Notes: generated from the sequence alone by a model not told the origin. 64,000 nucleotides of DNA from Ktedonobacter sp. SOSP1-85 (GCF_016587415.1 NZ_BNJI01000001.1:186001-250000); one strand, 5' to 3'; positions 10,105-19,608 are shown, counted from the stretch's first letter. Numbers and translations: made by a program.

Positions 10105-10128
10105 AGTCTAGCGTTTACAACATCGTCC

Positions 10129-11007
10129 ATGTCCCAACCCAAAGTCCTGCTCTCCGGGCTCGCCATGCCTGAATCGGCTCGTTGGCATGAGGGTCGATTA
10201 TGGTTTGCCCATTGGGGAACGGGTGAAATCGTTGCCGTAGACCTCGATGGGAAAAGCGAAGTCATCACTCGTCATGCTCCCCCTGCTTTTGGTTGGTCCA
10301 TCGATTGGTTACCCGATGGTCGTCTCTTGATCACAGGTAAGGAGCTTATGCGCATGGAGCCGGATGGGTCGATGGTTCGGCATGCGGATCTGAGCAGTAT
10401 TTCTCAGTTCGGTTGGAACGAACTTGTTGTAGACGGTCGGGGGAACATTTACGTGAATAGCATCAACTTCGGCTTCCTTGCCGGGGAGCAACCCAAATCA
10501 GGTATTATTGCCTTAATCACCCCGGATGGCAAGACTCGGAAAGTTGCGGATGATCTCTCTTTCCCCAACGGCATGGTGATAACGCCTGATAACTCAACAC
10601 TGATCGTCTCAGAATCCTTCACAGGTCGGCTTCTTGCATTTGATATCGCCTCAGATGGCAGTCTATCCAATCAGCGGGTATGGGCAGAAGGTCTTGGCCC
10701 AGACGGCATTAAAATGGATGCTGAGGGCGCCATCTGGGTCCAGGCAGCCGACATACGGGCAGTGACTCATCGTGCCGATTCTCCAGAAGGGGCAGTTTTA
10801 CGGATACGCGAAGGCGGAGAAGTCCTGCAACGCATTGAACACGACAAGGATATTTTCGCGGTAACGCTTGGTGGCCCAGATGGCAAGACCCTGTTTCTGT
10901 TGGCGACCGAATTCCGCGGCGTCGATAAGATTAAGGAAGTGGCCACGGCCAGAATTGGGGAAGTGGTAATCAGCCAGGCACCAGCACCCGGCGCCGGATG
11001 GCCGTGA
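10129..11007 (+). CDS. SMP-30/gluconolactonase-like beta-propeller hydrolase
   Basis: 292 residues of the SMP-30/gluconolaconase/LRE family (six-bladed propeller, divalent-metal lactonase). Visible motifs are MPESARWHEGRLWFAHW at the start with the metal-ligand Glu, GWNELVVDGRGNIYVNS, FPNGMVITPDNSTLIVSESF with the N and D/S region, and GPDGIKMDAEGAIWVQ. It starts only 25 bp past the ISL3 end and lacks a good ribosome site, so its own promoter has probably been displaced and expression may depend on the element. Substrate unknown. Confidence 0.87.
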   Translation: MSQPKVLLSGLAMPESARWHEGRLWFAHWGTGEIVAVDLDGKSEVITRHAPPAFGWSIDWLPDGRLLITGKELMRMEPDGSMVRHADLSSISQFGWNELVVDGRGNIYVNSINFGFLAGEQPKSGIIALITPDGKTRKVADDLSFPNGMVITPDNSTLIVSESFTGRLLAFDIASDGSLSNQRVWAEGLGPDGIKMDAEGAIWVQAADIRAVTHRADSPEGAVLRIREGGEVLQRIEHDKDIFAVTLGGPDGKTLFLLATEFRGVDKIKEVATARIGEVVISQAPAPGAGWP

Positions 11008-11091
11008 CAGAAGCCAGACCGCCGAATGGCAGTTCCAACGAGAGCTATGGGGTGAAGTTCTCGCCTGTCCTCGTGTCGAAGTGGTGCAGAT

Positions 11092-11146
11092 GGAGACCAT
11101 TGCATGTGAGGGGCAAACAGCTTGCCCCTCACATGCAATGGTCTCC
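11092..11146. repeat. Perfect 25-bp-arm palindrome after SMP-30 gene
   Basis: Arms 11092-11116 and 11122-11146 are exact reverse complements (GGAGACCATTGCATGTGAGG ...) around the 5-nt loop ACAGC. It sits 85 bp behind the SMP-30 stop. There is only a short T-stretch after it, so it could be a weak terminator, or a MITE-like relic. Confidence 0.8.
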
Positions 11147-11266
11147 TTTCTGAAGGTTGGCTCTGTGCATGTCTGCAAAACAGAACCATTTCAAACAGGG
11201 TCCTCTAAAAATCTGACGCATATCCCGGATGACCATCACCCAGATTTGTGGAGGCCCGAAAGACGA

Positions 11267-12139
11267 TTACCTCACCGATTGGGCAAACGCTTGCTCATAG
11301 GCAAGCGGACTGACATCCTGTAACGTCGAGTGCAAGCGCACGGAGTTGTACCAACATTCGAGATACTCGAAAATGGCTGAGTGAGCCTGCGCCTGTGCGT
11401 GAAACTGGGTGCTGTTCACGCACTCACTTTTGAGCTTGTCAAAGAACGATTCCATCGCAGCATTGTCGTAACAATTCGCCGTACGACTCATGCTCACTTC
11501 AATGCCCAACTCAGCCAGGAGTGCCTGGTAGCCAAGGCTGGTGTACTCACTTCCTCGGTCAGAATGGTGGAGCAAGCCAGCTTGAGGATGACGACGAGCC
11601 AGGGCCATCTGCAAGGCTAAGGTCACCAAGTGTTCATTCTCTGTTGGAGCCATTGCCCAACCGACGACTCGACGTGAGAACAAATCTAAGACCACAGCTA
11701 GGTACAGCCACCCTTCTGCGGTGGGAAGAGCGGTGATATCCGTCACCCACTTGGTGTTCGGACGGCTTGCAGTGAAATCGCGATTGAGCTGATTCGGAGC
11801 GAAATGCGCCGTTGGGTCGTTGCTGGTAGTGGTCGGCTTGCGCCTTCGACGACACTTGGCTTGCAAGCCAAGTGTTTGCATCAGTCGGACCACCCGTTTG
11901 CGTCCACATCGTAGGCCGCGTGCTTGTAAGGCTGCATGAATGCGCGGACTCCCGTATACCTGACGATGCTCCAGGAAAAGGCTTTGGATTTCGGCAGCAA
12001 GCCTGGCATCTTCTCGCTGGTGCTGGCTCACGGGCCGGGTGCGCGAGGCATAATAGCCGCTCATCGGCACCTCAAGCGCCTGGCACATCAGCGTGATCGG
12101 ATACTCGTCCTTGTGCTCCGCAATAAACTGGTATTTCAC
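11267..12139 (-). CDS. IS3-family transposase OrfB
   Basis: 290 residues from GTG 12139 (VKYQFIAEHKDEYPITLMC). HTH_21-type region HRQVYGSPRIHAALQARG is followed by the rve integrase core: WVTDITALPTAEGWLYLAVVLD (first D), [13 protein letters not shown] (second D), [14 protein letters not shown] (the E). All DDE residues are intact. OrfB of IS3 elements is normally made as an OrfAB frameshift fusion; here the OrfA part lacks its HTH, so transposition competence is doubtful. Confidence 0.88.
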   Translation of the reverse strand: MKYQFIAEHKDEYPITLMCQALEVPMSGYYASRTRPVSQHQREDARLAAEIQSLFLEHRQVYGSPRIHAALQARGLRCGRKRVVRLMQTLGLQAKCRRRRKPTTTSNDPTAHFAPNQLNRDFTASRPNTKWVTDITALPTAEGWLYLAVVLDLFSRRVVGWAMAPTENEHLVTLALQMALARRHPQAGLLHHSDRGSEYTSLGYQALLAELGIEVSMSRTANCYDNAAMESFFDKLKSECVNSTQFHAQAQAHSAIFEYLECWYNSVRLHSTLQDVSPLAYEQAFAQSVR

Positions 12140-12305
12140 GCTGGAACGTGCGAAAAGATGCTGATGGCTTTTTTTACTATATCCCGCTCCTGTCGCAACC
12201 GTTCCACTTCTCGCTTCAACTGGCGATTTTCTTCCTCTAAAGGGGTAAGCGGCAGATGTATAGCAGGGCGAATTTTGACCTCCTGCGCCAGCGTGTTCTT
12301 CACCA
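12136..12305 (-). pseudogene. IS3 OrfA remnant (leucine-zipper end)
   Basis: From ATG 12305 the frame gives [18 protein letters not shown] then IVKKAISIFSHVPA and stops overlapping the OrfB start. This is the C-terminal leucine-zipper part of IS3 OrfA; the preceding codon is a stop and the N-terminal HTH is missing. Confidence 0.7.
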
Positions 12306-12541
12306 TTCAGTGGATTCATCATGATCATCAAAAATGCGTCAGACCCGGCTTGAAGGGTTCACTCCACAACGTTGCTTGAATGGCTCTCACACTAGAGTAG
12401 TCACGTGCATTCTCCTTTTCTCATAAGCCTTCTTCTTGACAAGACTTCTCCCATCGCTAAAGTCTGCTGCTCGTGTGGAGCGCCCTTACGTGGTCGTGGA
12501 TTGAGCCTTTTGGCAAAGATACACAACGCACTCACTCACTG

Positions 12542-13090
12542 CTACTGAAGGCTGCGCAGAATCTGCTCAACATTGCTTACAGAAGCAATGTTGGCAAAAC
12601 GGCCTCGTCGACGGCCGAAACTCAGGTCACCCCAACCTGCTGCTTGATCAATACGAGAGATAGGCGCTAGCTCATGAGGGCGATACGCCATGATGCTGGG
12701 AGCCCGTCCAGGTAATTGAGTAATAATAAGTGCTCGACGATCAGTAATAGCATAACGTGTATATCGCAATGCATTACGCATGGACTCTGCTCTCTGTTTT
12801 GCTCTGTTATAACCACGTCCAGATCGTGCAAAGATTATAAGAGGAAAGAAAACCATGCCTATAACAAATGCTCCTACCAGAAATGAAATAGAGGGGCGAG
12901 GATGTGAAAGATAGAAGAGGCAGGTAGGAAACAGAATGGCTCCAAAAGCACCTCCGATCAGAGACTCGGTTACAAGTCTCTTCCGAGTGGGTCCTCCGAC
13001 TTGAGCGTGAGGTCCAGGATATCCCCACCACCGCACCTGCTCTCCCGCTTCCAAAACATTCAGAACAATGGGATCAATCTGATACTGCAT
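12542..13090 (-). CDS. Membrane protein with bacterial PH-like domain
   Basis: 182 residues. Two hydrophobic helices lie at about 45-65 and 70-90 (GAFGAILFPTCLFYL; FLVGAFVIGMVFFPLIIFA). They are followed by RYTRYAITDRRALIITQLPG, which resembles the strand/turn signature (LTDRRLII) of bacterial PH-like (YdbS/bPH) domains. It is likely an inner-membrane protein with a cytosolic PH-like part. The fragment at 13395-13735 on the same strand, also membrane/zinc-ribbon, may have been its operon partner before IS21 damage. Function unknown. Confidence 0.65.
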   Translation of the reverse strand: MQYQIDPIVLNVLEAGEQVRWWGYPGPHAQVGGPTRKRLVTESLIGGAFGAILFPTCLFYLSHPRPSISFLVGAFVIGMVFFPLIIFARSGRGYNRAKQRAESMRNALRYTRYAITDRRALIITQLPGRAPSIMAYRPHELAPISRIDQAAGWGDLSFGRRRGRFANIASVSNVEQILRSLQ

Positions 13091-13394
13091 ATTCTAGCTA
13101 CTCTACTTTCTGCACTTTATGAATGGCAAGGGCTAAAAGTCACTTAGAAAATCTTTTTAACCTGACTTCTTAAGCACATGAGAGGCCATTGCTGCTTTTC
13201 TCAACCCCTTCATCCCCTTTTCTGCAGGCCTTCTCCTCTTGAGAGCATGCAATGGTGAGAATACAACCTACCCTCTCAGGAGTGGAGAAGTATTACGATG
13301 TGCTCATTCTACTTCTTCTCCAAATTGATTCTGAGCATACAGCCGCCCCTCTGCCAGGAGAGAAATAACAAAAGGGAGCAGCCAATTTGGGTAT
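13091..13394. other. Intergenic, nothing recognised
   Basis: About 300 bp between two minus-strand genes. It probably holds the promoter of the PH-like gene, but I see no clear -35/-10 pair, terminator or repeat. Confidence 0.4.
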
Positions 13395-13735
13395 CTAGAA
13401 ATTTCTATTGAAGTCAGTAGAATACGTCTTGTCTACCAGAGTGGCCTGATAGAGTTCCTGAATTCTGGTCGGGGGCACGCTCTCACGGGTATCGGGATTG
13501 AAGATGAGATCGCAGCGATGACAGTAGAACAGCTTATCCCAGATTTGCAATCCCGGCTGAACATCCTTCACCAGACCATTTCGCCACCCCTTAAGATATT
13601 TGCTCAGAAGCAGAACACTGATGATAAAAACTATACATATCGCAGGAATAGCGAAGAAAGAAGAACTGATGCCACCAATGCTAAAAGTGTCGCTTTCGGT
13701 TACTACTTGTAAATCGCGGTTGTCAAGCCTGCACG
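13395..13735 (-). pseudogene. 5'-truncated membrane protein with CxxC motif
   Basis: The minus frame without an ATG start reads LQVVTESDTFSIGG, then a transmembrane helix (FFAIPAICIVFIISVLLL), a basic segment (SKYLKGWRNG), then KLFYCHRCDLIFNPDT with one CxxC, ending at TAG 13395. It looks like real coding sequence whose N-terminal end was lost where the IS21 remnant begins (about 13735-13770). The product is unidentified; single-pass protein with a cytosolic zinc-binding-like tail. Confidence 0.55.
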
Positions 13736-13769
13736 ATTCCGGTTTAAAAGTAGGCAGTCAATAAGGGTG

Positions 13770-14519
13770 TCAAGCTCGATCAGGTGATGGAGCTGTAGCT
13801 AAAGTAACGGCTTCTTTCCCACGCATGCGATATGAATTGCCGCGCAGGTAAAACACCTCCCCGTGGTGAAGGAGTCGATCGACCAGGGCCATCATGAGGG
13901 CATTGTCGCCCACGAGCTCCCCCAGGAGGCCAGGCTCTTGTTGGAGGTAATGATGGTCGCTCCCTTCTCATAGCGGCCTGCAATGACCTCATAGAGCACA
14001 GGGCCGACTTTGGGATCGAGGGTAAGATACCCCAACTCGTCGAGGATGAGGAGATCCGTGCTGATCAGCCCCTCGATCAAGCGGGTCACCTCATCGCGGG
14101 TTGCGGCGCTCAGGACGGCATTCGCGAGGTGTTGCGCCACCACAAACCGCACGGAATAGCCCAGCTGCACCATTTTGGTTCCGACCGCGATCGCCAGATG
14201 TGTTTTCCCCAGACCGCTGGGCCCAATGAGCAGCAGTGAGCTGGCATTGGTCACGAAACTGCTGTCCAAAAAGCGCATGAGCATCGGACGCTTGAGTTCT
14301 GGACGCAACGCGAAGTCAAATTGCTCGATGGTGGCCGGGTATGGGAAGCCCGCCGCTTTCATCTTCCGTTTGAGCCGGTTCTCCTGCCGGGCCAGCAGTT
14401 CTTCAGCCAAGAGCTGGTCCAGGAACTCGCCATAGCCCAGGGAACTGGCTTCGGCCTGTTGGACCCAACTGTCGTAGACCTGGCGGATACGCCCAAGTTT
14501 GAGGGCAGCCAGCTTCTGA
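13770..14519 (-). pseudogene. istB: IS21 helper ATPase IstB, frameshifted and 5'-truncated
   Basis: Codes for IstB-like ATPase: EFLDQLLAEELLARQENR, Walker A LLLIGPSGLGKTHLA, Walker B STDLLILDELGYL, TIITSNKSLASWG. Near 13922 one base is missing in a G-run: the frame goes to WGSSWATMPS-stop, while the shifted frame continues ELVGDNALMMALVDRLLHHG to 13770. The N-terminal end is cut at 14520 by a MITE. IstA is absent, so this is a dead remnant. Confidence 0.88.
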
Positions 14520-14680
14520 GGTAGTGTTGCAAAAAAAATTGAGCAGAGAAAATGAAGCGGGCAATGACGGCATAAGAATCATTGCTGCAGAGAAAAGGCG
14601 CATGTTTTGCATCTTTTCCTGGTGAGAGATGCTCGAGTGCACTTCAATTTGCTGAGCTTTAAATTTTTTGCAACACTACC
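14520..14680. repeat. 161-bp MITE-like element with IS6-type ends
   Basis: Ends GGTAGTGTTGCAAAAAA (14520) and the complement TTTTTTGCAACACTACC (to 14680) form 17-bp terminal inverted repeats. The inside has no gene. The ends resemble those of the complete IS6 element at 34861-35702 (GGGCTGTGTTGCAAAAAAA), suggesting a non-autonomous derivative. It truncates the IstB gene on one side and abuts the 490-bp inverted-repeat arm on the other. Confidence 0.75.
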
Positions 14681-15170
14681 GGCGTGACGCTCACGAGTAC
14701 TATCAGCGCTCCGTTCCCTTGAGGCTCGCGCCTGGTAGGGAATCCCGTGTTCCGTCAAGGTGGTACGTATCGAGCATCCCGTAGGCAGCCGACTCATTTC
14801 CTTCAATGATCTCGTTCATCATCGTCCATGCTGGAGAAGGAGCACCAATCAACCTTCAAGATTGATGCTCAGCATGGCATCGGTTTCAGACACATTTCCG
14901 ATGAGAGGACAGATACTCCACTGGAAATTGGGCTTCGGGCAATCCAGCTCTTACCATAGGATGCGAGTCTTGCAGCGCATGCTTCTGCTGTGCCTCTAGG
15001 GCATCACTGCTTTCCGTCACATGCTACTTTCCCCTTTCCCTTTCAGGTCCAGGTCAGTGAGGTGACTCAAGAACCTCCTTCTCAGTTCTTCCTGGCTGAA
15101 CCAGGGATACCATCAAGCGTGACACGGCGCACAAGGTTGCTGTCACCAGGGGCAGCACATCGGGCAATAC
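14681..15170 (+). repeat. Left arm of 490-bp inverted duplication
   Basis: 14681-15170 is nearly identical to the reverse complement of 16585-17074. A few mismatches lie near the inner ends. It has no confident gene. The outer end touches the MITE exactly. Confidence 0.9.
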
Positions 15171-15195
15171 AGCCATGGATATCACCCTTGTCCTT

Positions 15196-15459
15196 CTAAT
15201 CAGAAGGCAGGATCACCAGAGCTGTCCAGGTCAGGGCGTCCACCTGCTTGACCTTGTGAACATAGGGGGGAGGCCATGTTGTCTTCTCGTCAAAATTTAA
15301 TCCTGACGCGGCCTTGATCAGTCCAAGAATATAGTGCTGTTGGGCTTCCACAGAATCTTGAAGCAACGGTTCGCTTAATTGGATAGTGTAACGCTGCTCA
15401 CTATCTACATAAGGTCTGGGTTGTACCCACCGCTCCTGAGTAATCGTGATTTGCACCAT
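15196..15459 (-). CDS. Hypothetical 87-residue protein
   Basis: A compact, mixed-charge small protein (MVQITITQERWVQPRPYVDSE ... WPPPYVHKVKQVDALTWTALVILPSD) with no helix hydrophobic enough for a membrane and no known motif. It lies inside the inverted-repeat unit, next to the inner end of the left arm. Amino-acid composition looks like a real soluble protein, but I do not recognise the family. Confidence 0.5.
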   Translation of the reverse strand: MVQITITQERWVQPRPYVDSEQRYTIQLSEPLLQDSVEAQQHYILGLIKAASGLNFDEKTTWPPPYVHKVKQVDALTWTALVILPSD

Positions 15460-15643
15460 CCACTCCTCGCATGTACAAACCCACGAGATTGAAGTACCGT
15501 CTATCGAGGCGCAAACACAATTTACATCTTTCAGGAAAGTATACCAGATGGGGAGCGGTTTTCCCAGACCTGCATCACCCCGTGCTCACTCTTCGGCTCT
15601 GGCTTACTCTAGGTGAAGGATGGGCTTATTATCCTTTTCACCT

Positions 15644-15716
15644 GGTAATTGCGCTGAATGTTCGATACAATAGCCTTTAGCCCAATATTTTCGTTCGAAT
15701 ATTCAGCGCAATTACC
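15644..15716. repeat. Inverted repeat, 22-bp arms
   Basis: GGTAATTGCGCTGAATG... (15644-15665) pairs with 15695-15716 with one mismatch, enclosing 29 bp. It lies between the two unknown genes of the inverted-repeat unit; could be a bidirectional terminator or MITE relic. Confidence 0.75.
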
Positions 15717-15995
15717 ATTAACCGGAGTGGTCACGTGTTGCCATGGCCACGTCAGGTGTGACACCCCAGTTCCACATCACTGCTCTGTCAAGCCAGAAGA
15801 GTCACACAGGCCACAAGATGATATATTCTATGCAGATGAAAACATCTTTGGAGAGGAACCAGCATGTCAAGCCCATGCTGCTATTCTGTTCATCTCTACC
15901 GTCCCCTGGGCTTACCTGGCAGTTCGTGTGATAATCCTGCGAGCTAGTCGTTTCTAAAGAATGCATCTCACACAGCGCGTTGAAAGTCATCAATA

Positions 15996-16505
15996 GTGGA
16001 CGAGAGAGTCAATACCCTCTTGCAAGAAGTGGAGTGGAAGATCTTGAGAAAACATCCTGACAAAGTGTATCTGTCCAAGCGCCAAAAGATTGAACACTGG
16101 CCGGTAGAACTGGCCGAGAAGTTACTTGCCAGTCCTCTTCCGTGGGGGCCACCAACCTATGCCTTCGGCAGGTATATCGATGACCCAACACAACCCGACC
16201 AGAACGATGATGTTCACGCCCTGGCTTTTTGTGTCAATGATGCCTATGAACGCCACGGAGGGGACATCAGTGAAGCCTGGAAATGGGCTAACCCTCTATT
16301 ACAACACCTGAAGGCTGGCGGCTCCTGCGAGCAATATGCAACACAGGATTTGTTGGATCTCGTGTTTCTCAATGTTCGTTTCGAACGCTTCTCTGATGGG
16401 CACATCCGTTCCGAGGAAGCGCTCCTGCGCGACATTGTGCGAGAAGTGGTCCAACGGGTCCATTCTCCTTATCCGCCTGTCTTTCTGGTGCAAAAAGAGA
16501 GATGA
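15996..16505 (+). CDS. Hypothetical 169-residue soluble protein
   Basis: Starts at GTG 15996. The protein is acidic/aromatic (EVEWKILRKHPDKVYLSKRQ, PPTYAFGRYIDDPTQPDQND, ALAFCVNDAYERHGGDISEAWKWANPLL, LLDLVFLNVRFERFSDGHI). It has no transmembrane segment and no motif I can name. It lies between the two 490-bp arms and its 3' end is about 80 bp from the right arm. Composition supports real coding; function unknown. Confidence 0.6.
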   Translation: MDERVNTLLQEVEWKILRKHPDKVYLSKRQKIEHWPVELAEKLLASPLPWGPPTYAFGRYIDDPTQPDQNDDVHALAFCVNDAYERHGGDISEAWKWANPLLQHLKAGGSCEQYATQDLLDLVFLNVRFERFSDGHIRSEEALLRDIVREVVQRVHSPYPPVFLVQKER

Positions 16506-16584
16506 TCATGTTCTTGACGACGCGAGGAGAAGAAGTCGCAGCGATACAGGATCTGGGTCATCCCTCTTTATTATTTCATTACCC

Positions 16585-17074
16585 GTATTGCCCGATGTCC
16601 TGCCCCTGGTGGTAGCAACCTTGTGCGCCGTGTCACGCTTGATGGTATCCCTGGTTCAGCCAGGAAGAACTGAGAAGGAGGTTCTTGAGTCACCTCACTG
16701 ACCTGGACCTGAAAGGGAAAGGGGAAAGTAGCATGTGACGGAAAGCAGTGATGCCCTAGAGGCACAGCAGAAGCATGCGCTGCAAGACTCGCATCCTATG
16801 GTAAGAGCTGGATTGCCCGAAGCCCAATTTCCAGTGGAGTATCTGTCCTCTCATCGGAAATGTGTCTGAAACCGATGCCATGCTGAGCATCAATCTTGAA
16901 GGTTGATTGGTGCTCCTTCTCCAGCATGGACGATGATGAACGAGATCATTGAAGGAAATGAGTCGGCTGCCTACGGGATGCTCGATACGTACCACCTTGA
17001 CGGAACACGGGATTCCCTACCAGGCGCGAGCCTCAAGGGAACGGAGCGCTGATAGTACTCGTGAGCGTCACGCC
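16585..17074 (-). repeat. Right arm of 490-bp inverted duplication
   Basis: Reverse-complement copy of 14681-15170. Beyond its outer end, the sequence continues with unrelated bases up to the IS6 remnant at 17311; I see no gene in 17075-17310. Confidence 0.9.
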
Positions 17075-17310
17075 TCACCAGGGAGTGTGGGAAGGCCACA
17101 CACAGGGGGAAGCAGCGCAGGTAGTTGCATTCTTTTTCGGGAAGAGCACGAGATGTGCATATTCTGAACGAATGGAATGCCGCTACTGGAAAGCCACGTG
17201 CATGGAAATCGTGCATGCGTGGTTTGGGGAAGGGCGGATGGAAAAGGGTCTTTTTCGATACCTCGCCAGCCGCCTATACCACCACTCCACCCCTATACAG
17301 GTGTCCGGGT

Positions 17311-18123
17311 GGTATTGTCAACTTGACAAAGTAATTGAAGAGTTTTTTAAAAAGATGGGAAAAGAACAGAAAAGAAGTGGAGGATGAGAGGAGGTGGCGT
17401 AGTGTTAAGCGGCAGTTTTCCCTCTGGTTACCTCGTTCCAAATGAGAAAGCGATCTTGCATGAGAACACGGTAATCCCTTGCAGTGAGACGGTGCCGTTT
17501 CGGCCGAAAGTGATCCAAGATGGGCCCAAAAGCGGAAAGAAAGCGTTGAGCATAGCCAGGTGATGTGAATCGCCGCATGGTTCGCTCGCGTTGTCTCGTC
17601 GGCTGATGCGAACGTTCTGCTTGATTGTTTAAGCCTTTGTGTTGACGGTGCTCGACACTACGCATGATTTCCCTCTTGGCAGCGGCATAGCTGGCCAGCT
17701 TGTCGGTGATAATCACTCGCGGGACATATTGCAACCCTTTGAGCAACTTGCGGAAGAACTGGCTTTCCCGCATGTTTGCTGCGTCGGCTCTGGACCAGGA
17801 TATCCAGAACATTGCCGTTCTGATCAACAGCTCTCCAGAGGGAGTGCGTCTTGCCGTTGATCTTGAGATACACTTCATCCAGGTGCCACTTGTCTCCCGT
17901 TTTTGGGCGACGATGTTTCAGCTCATTGGCGTACGTCTGGCCACATTTCAAACACCACTGTCTGACGGTTTCGTAGGTCAACACGATCCCACGCTCGGCC
18001 ATTATCTCTTCGACATCACGGAAACGGAAGCGAGAAGCGGAAGTACAACCAGATGCAATGGCCAATAATCTCAGATGGGAAGCGAAAGCCTTTGTAGAGG
18101 GATGCAGGTGCTTGTGTTTTCAT
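17311..18123. mobile_element. IS6-family remnant
   Basis: The 3' end GGTATTGTCAACTTGACA at 17311 matches the end type also seen at 43053 and 63808. The other end is not recognisable beyond 18123, so the copy is truncated. Confidence 0.7.
17405..18123 (-). pseudogene. IS6-family transposase with two frameshifts
   Basis: From ATG 18123 (MKTQAPASLYKGFRFPSEIIGHCIW) the frame shifts near 18020 into FRDVEEIMAERGIVLTYETVRQWC and TGDKWHLDEVYLKINGK (first catalytic D), then shifts again near 17780 into SQFFRKLLKGLQYVPRVIITDKLASYAAAKREIM (second D) and HQPTRQRERTMRRF (the E region is degraded). Full IS6 transposases are about 235 residues. Inactive. Confidence 0.88.
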
Positions 18124-18373
18124 GTATCTGAGTCTATCCTTCGCGCAACGGTATTTCAATCGACCAGTAGCACCACAAGCGACGAGTCCACAACGTGGCC
18201 AGCTAGAACGCCAGAGCGTAAAGCCAGAACGTGCCCGTCAAAGCCTACATATCGCAAACCAGGGGAATGCACTAGGGACAAATCACAACCGCCTGTATCG
18301 TGCCGAAAAAGAAAGACCTCTTGGTGATATTTTGCGTCAAGCGTTGTCGTTGTCAGAAAGGAAAGACGTGTGA
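18122..18373 (+). pseudogene. Unknown gene, 3' fragment
   Basis: The last 50 codons (VKPERARQSLHIANQG ... YRAEKERPLGDILRQALSLSERKDV) look coding. The 5' part is lost at the IS6 remnant. Its stop overlaps the next start (GTGTGA), the hallmark of a coupled operon. No family recognised. Confidence 0.4.
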
Positions 18374-18603
18374 GTACCAATCTTTATCGCATCGAGATAG
18401 TGGATGTGAAACCTAGAGCTTTCACTGTACGTGTGACCTGTCTTCATCCTGAAATGGATTTTTTACCAGAGGGACGTACCTTTGCCTGTAGTTGTCCCGG
18501 TTTGGATGAAACAGTAAACTGGAAGTGGATGGTCGTAGAAGAAGTGAGGAAAGTATGGCAACGGGACAAACATATGATAAGACCTTTAAGCGTGAAGCCG
18601 TGA
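18370..18603 (+). pseudogene. Unknown gene, 5' fragment cut by IS3
   Basis: GTG 18370 opens STNLYRIEIVDVKPRAFTVRVTCLHPEMDFLPEG, which looks like a beta-rich domain. The frame runs into the IS3 orfA region from about 18500, so only about 45 native codons remain. Translationally coupled to the preceding fragment. Family not recognised. Confidence 0.4.
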
Positions 18604-18842
18604 ATTTAGTCCACACAAGCGGAAAATCGCAGAGGCAGGTAGCAGAAGACTTAGGAATTGCGATGAGCACACTGAGCCGCTGGTGCTCTGAGCTGGCGGC
18701 CAACGGAGAACGAGCGTTTGTTGGCAGTGGAAATCTCCAGCCAGAAGCTGAGGAGATGCGCCGCTTACGGCGGGAAAATGACGTGTTGCGACAGGAGCGT
18801 GACATCCTAAAAAAGGCGCTGACCATCTTCTCGCATCCGTAG
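18555..18842 (+). CDS. IS3-family OrfA
   Basis: 95 residues: HTH (YDKTFKREAVNLVHTSGKSQRQVAEDLGIAMSTLSRW) and leucine zipper ([29 protein letters not shown]). Upstream AGGAAAG is the ribosome site. It belongs with the truncated OrfB that follows. Confidence 0.85.
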   Translation: MATGQTYDKTFKREAVNLVHTSGKSQRQVAEDLGIAMSTLSRWCSELAANGERAFVGSGNLQPEAEEMRRLRRENDVLRQERDILKKALTIFSHP

Positions 18843-18895
18843 AAGACCGTTTCGGCTTTATTGAGCACCACCGAGGGCAGTTTGAGGTACGGATC

Positions 18896-19497
18896 ATGTG
18901 TCGCGTCCTCTCGGTTTCAGTCGGCGGGTTCTATGCCTGGATGAAGCGCCCTCCCTCGCAGAGGGAACGAGAAGATGGCTATATCAGCAAAGAGATCGTG
19001 AAAATCTATCATCAGCACCAGGGACGGTATGGCAGTCCGCGCATTCATGTGCAACTGCGCGATGAAGGCATTCGTGTGGGCCGCAAACGCGTGGTGCGTC
19101 TCATGAAGCAGGCCCAGCTCGCTGCCCATCACACGACCCATCGTGTGCTGACGACTCATGCCGATCCTGCTGCCACGCCAGCCGAAAATGTACTTGATCG
19201 TGCTTTTGAGGCCGAGCGCCCGAACGAAAAATGGGTCACAGATGTGACCTACATTGCGACAGCAAACGGCTGGATGTACTTGGCAGCGGTCTTGGACCTC
19301 TACTCGCGGCGCATTGTTGGCTGGGCCATGGCAGCTAAACAAGATGAAGCCTTGGTCGAGCAAGCGATGGCCATGGCGATCAGGCATCGCAAGCCAGAGG
19401 CGGGATTGCTTCACCATTCAGATCGCGGCTGTCAGTATACCAGCCACGCCTATCAGAGGTTTCTGCAGGACCAAGGGATTCGTGTGAGCATGAGCTT
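18896..19497 (+). pseudogene. IS3-family OrfB, truncated
   Basis: CRVLSVSVGGFYAWMKRPPSQRERED and [16 protein letters not shown] precede the integrase core: WVTDVTYIATANGWMYLAAVLD and [13 protein letters not shown]. The frame breaks after GIRVSMS at 19497, exactly where the next IS3 element starts, so the catalytic Glu region is gone. Confidence 0.88.
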
Positions 19498-19608
19498 GCC
19501 CCGATTTCATAGAGTCTCTAGAGGTTTGAGATGAGGAGAGTGAAGAACGTTTTTACGTAACGCAACGTAACGTTTGAGCTTGTATTCTAACATAAAAATG
19601 ATAATACG

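Larger units (their letters stand above)
11212..12343. mobile_element. IS3-family element with degraded orfA
   Basis: TCTGACGCAT at 11212 and its complement ending at 12343 bound a 1.13-kb unit holding orfB and the rear part of orfA on the minus strand. The repeats are short and imperfect beyond ten bases, and no target duplication is clear, so the exact ends are tentative. Confidence 0.6.

Noticed and set aside
18917..19417. 166-codon minus-strand frame
   Set aside because: Shadow of the IS3 OrfB.
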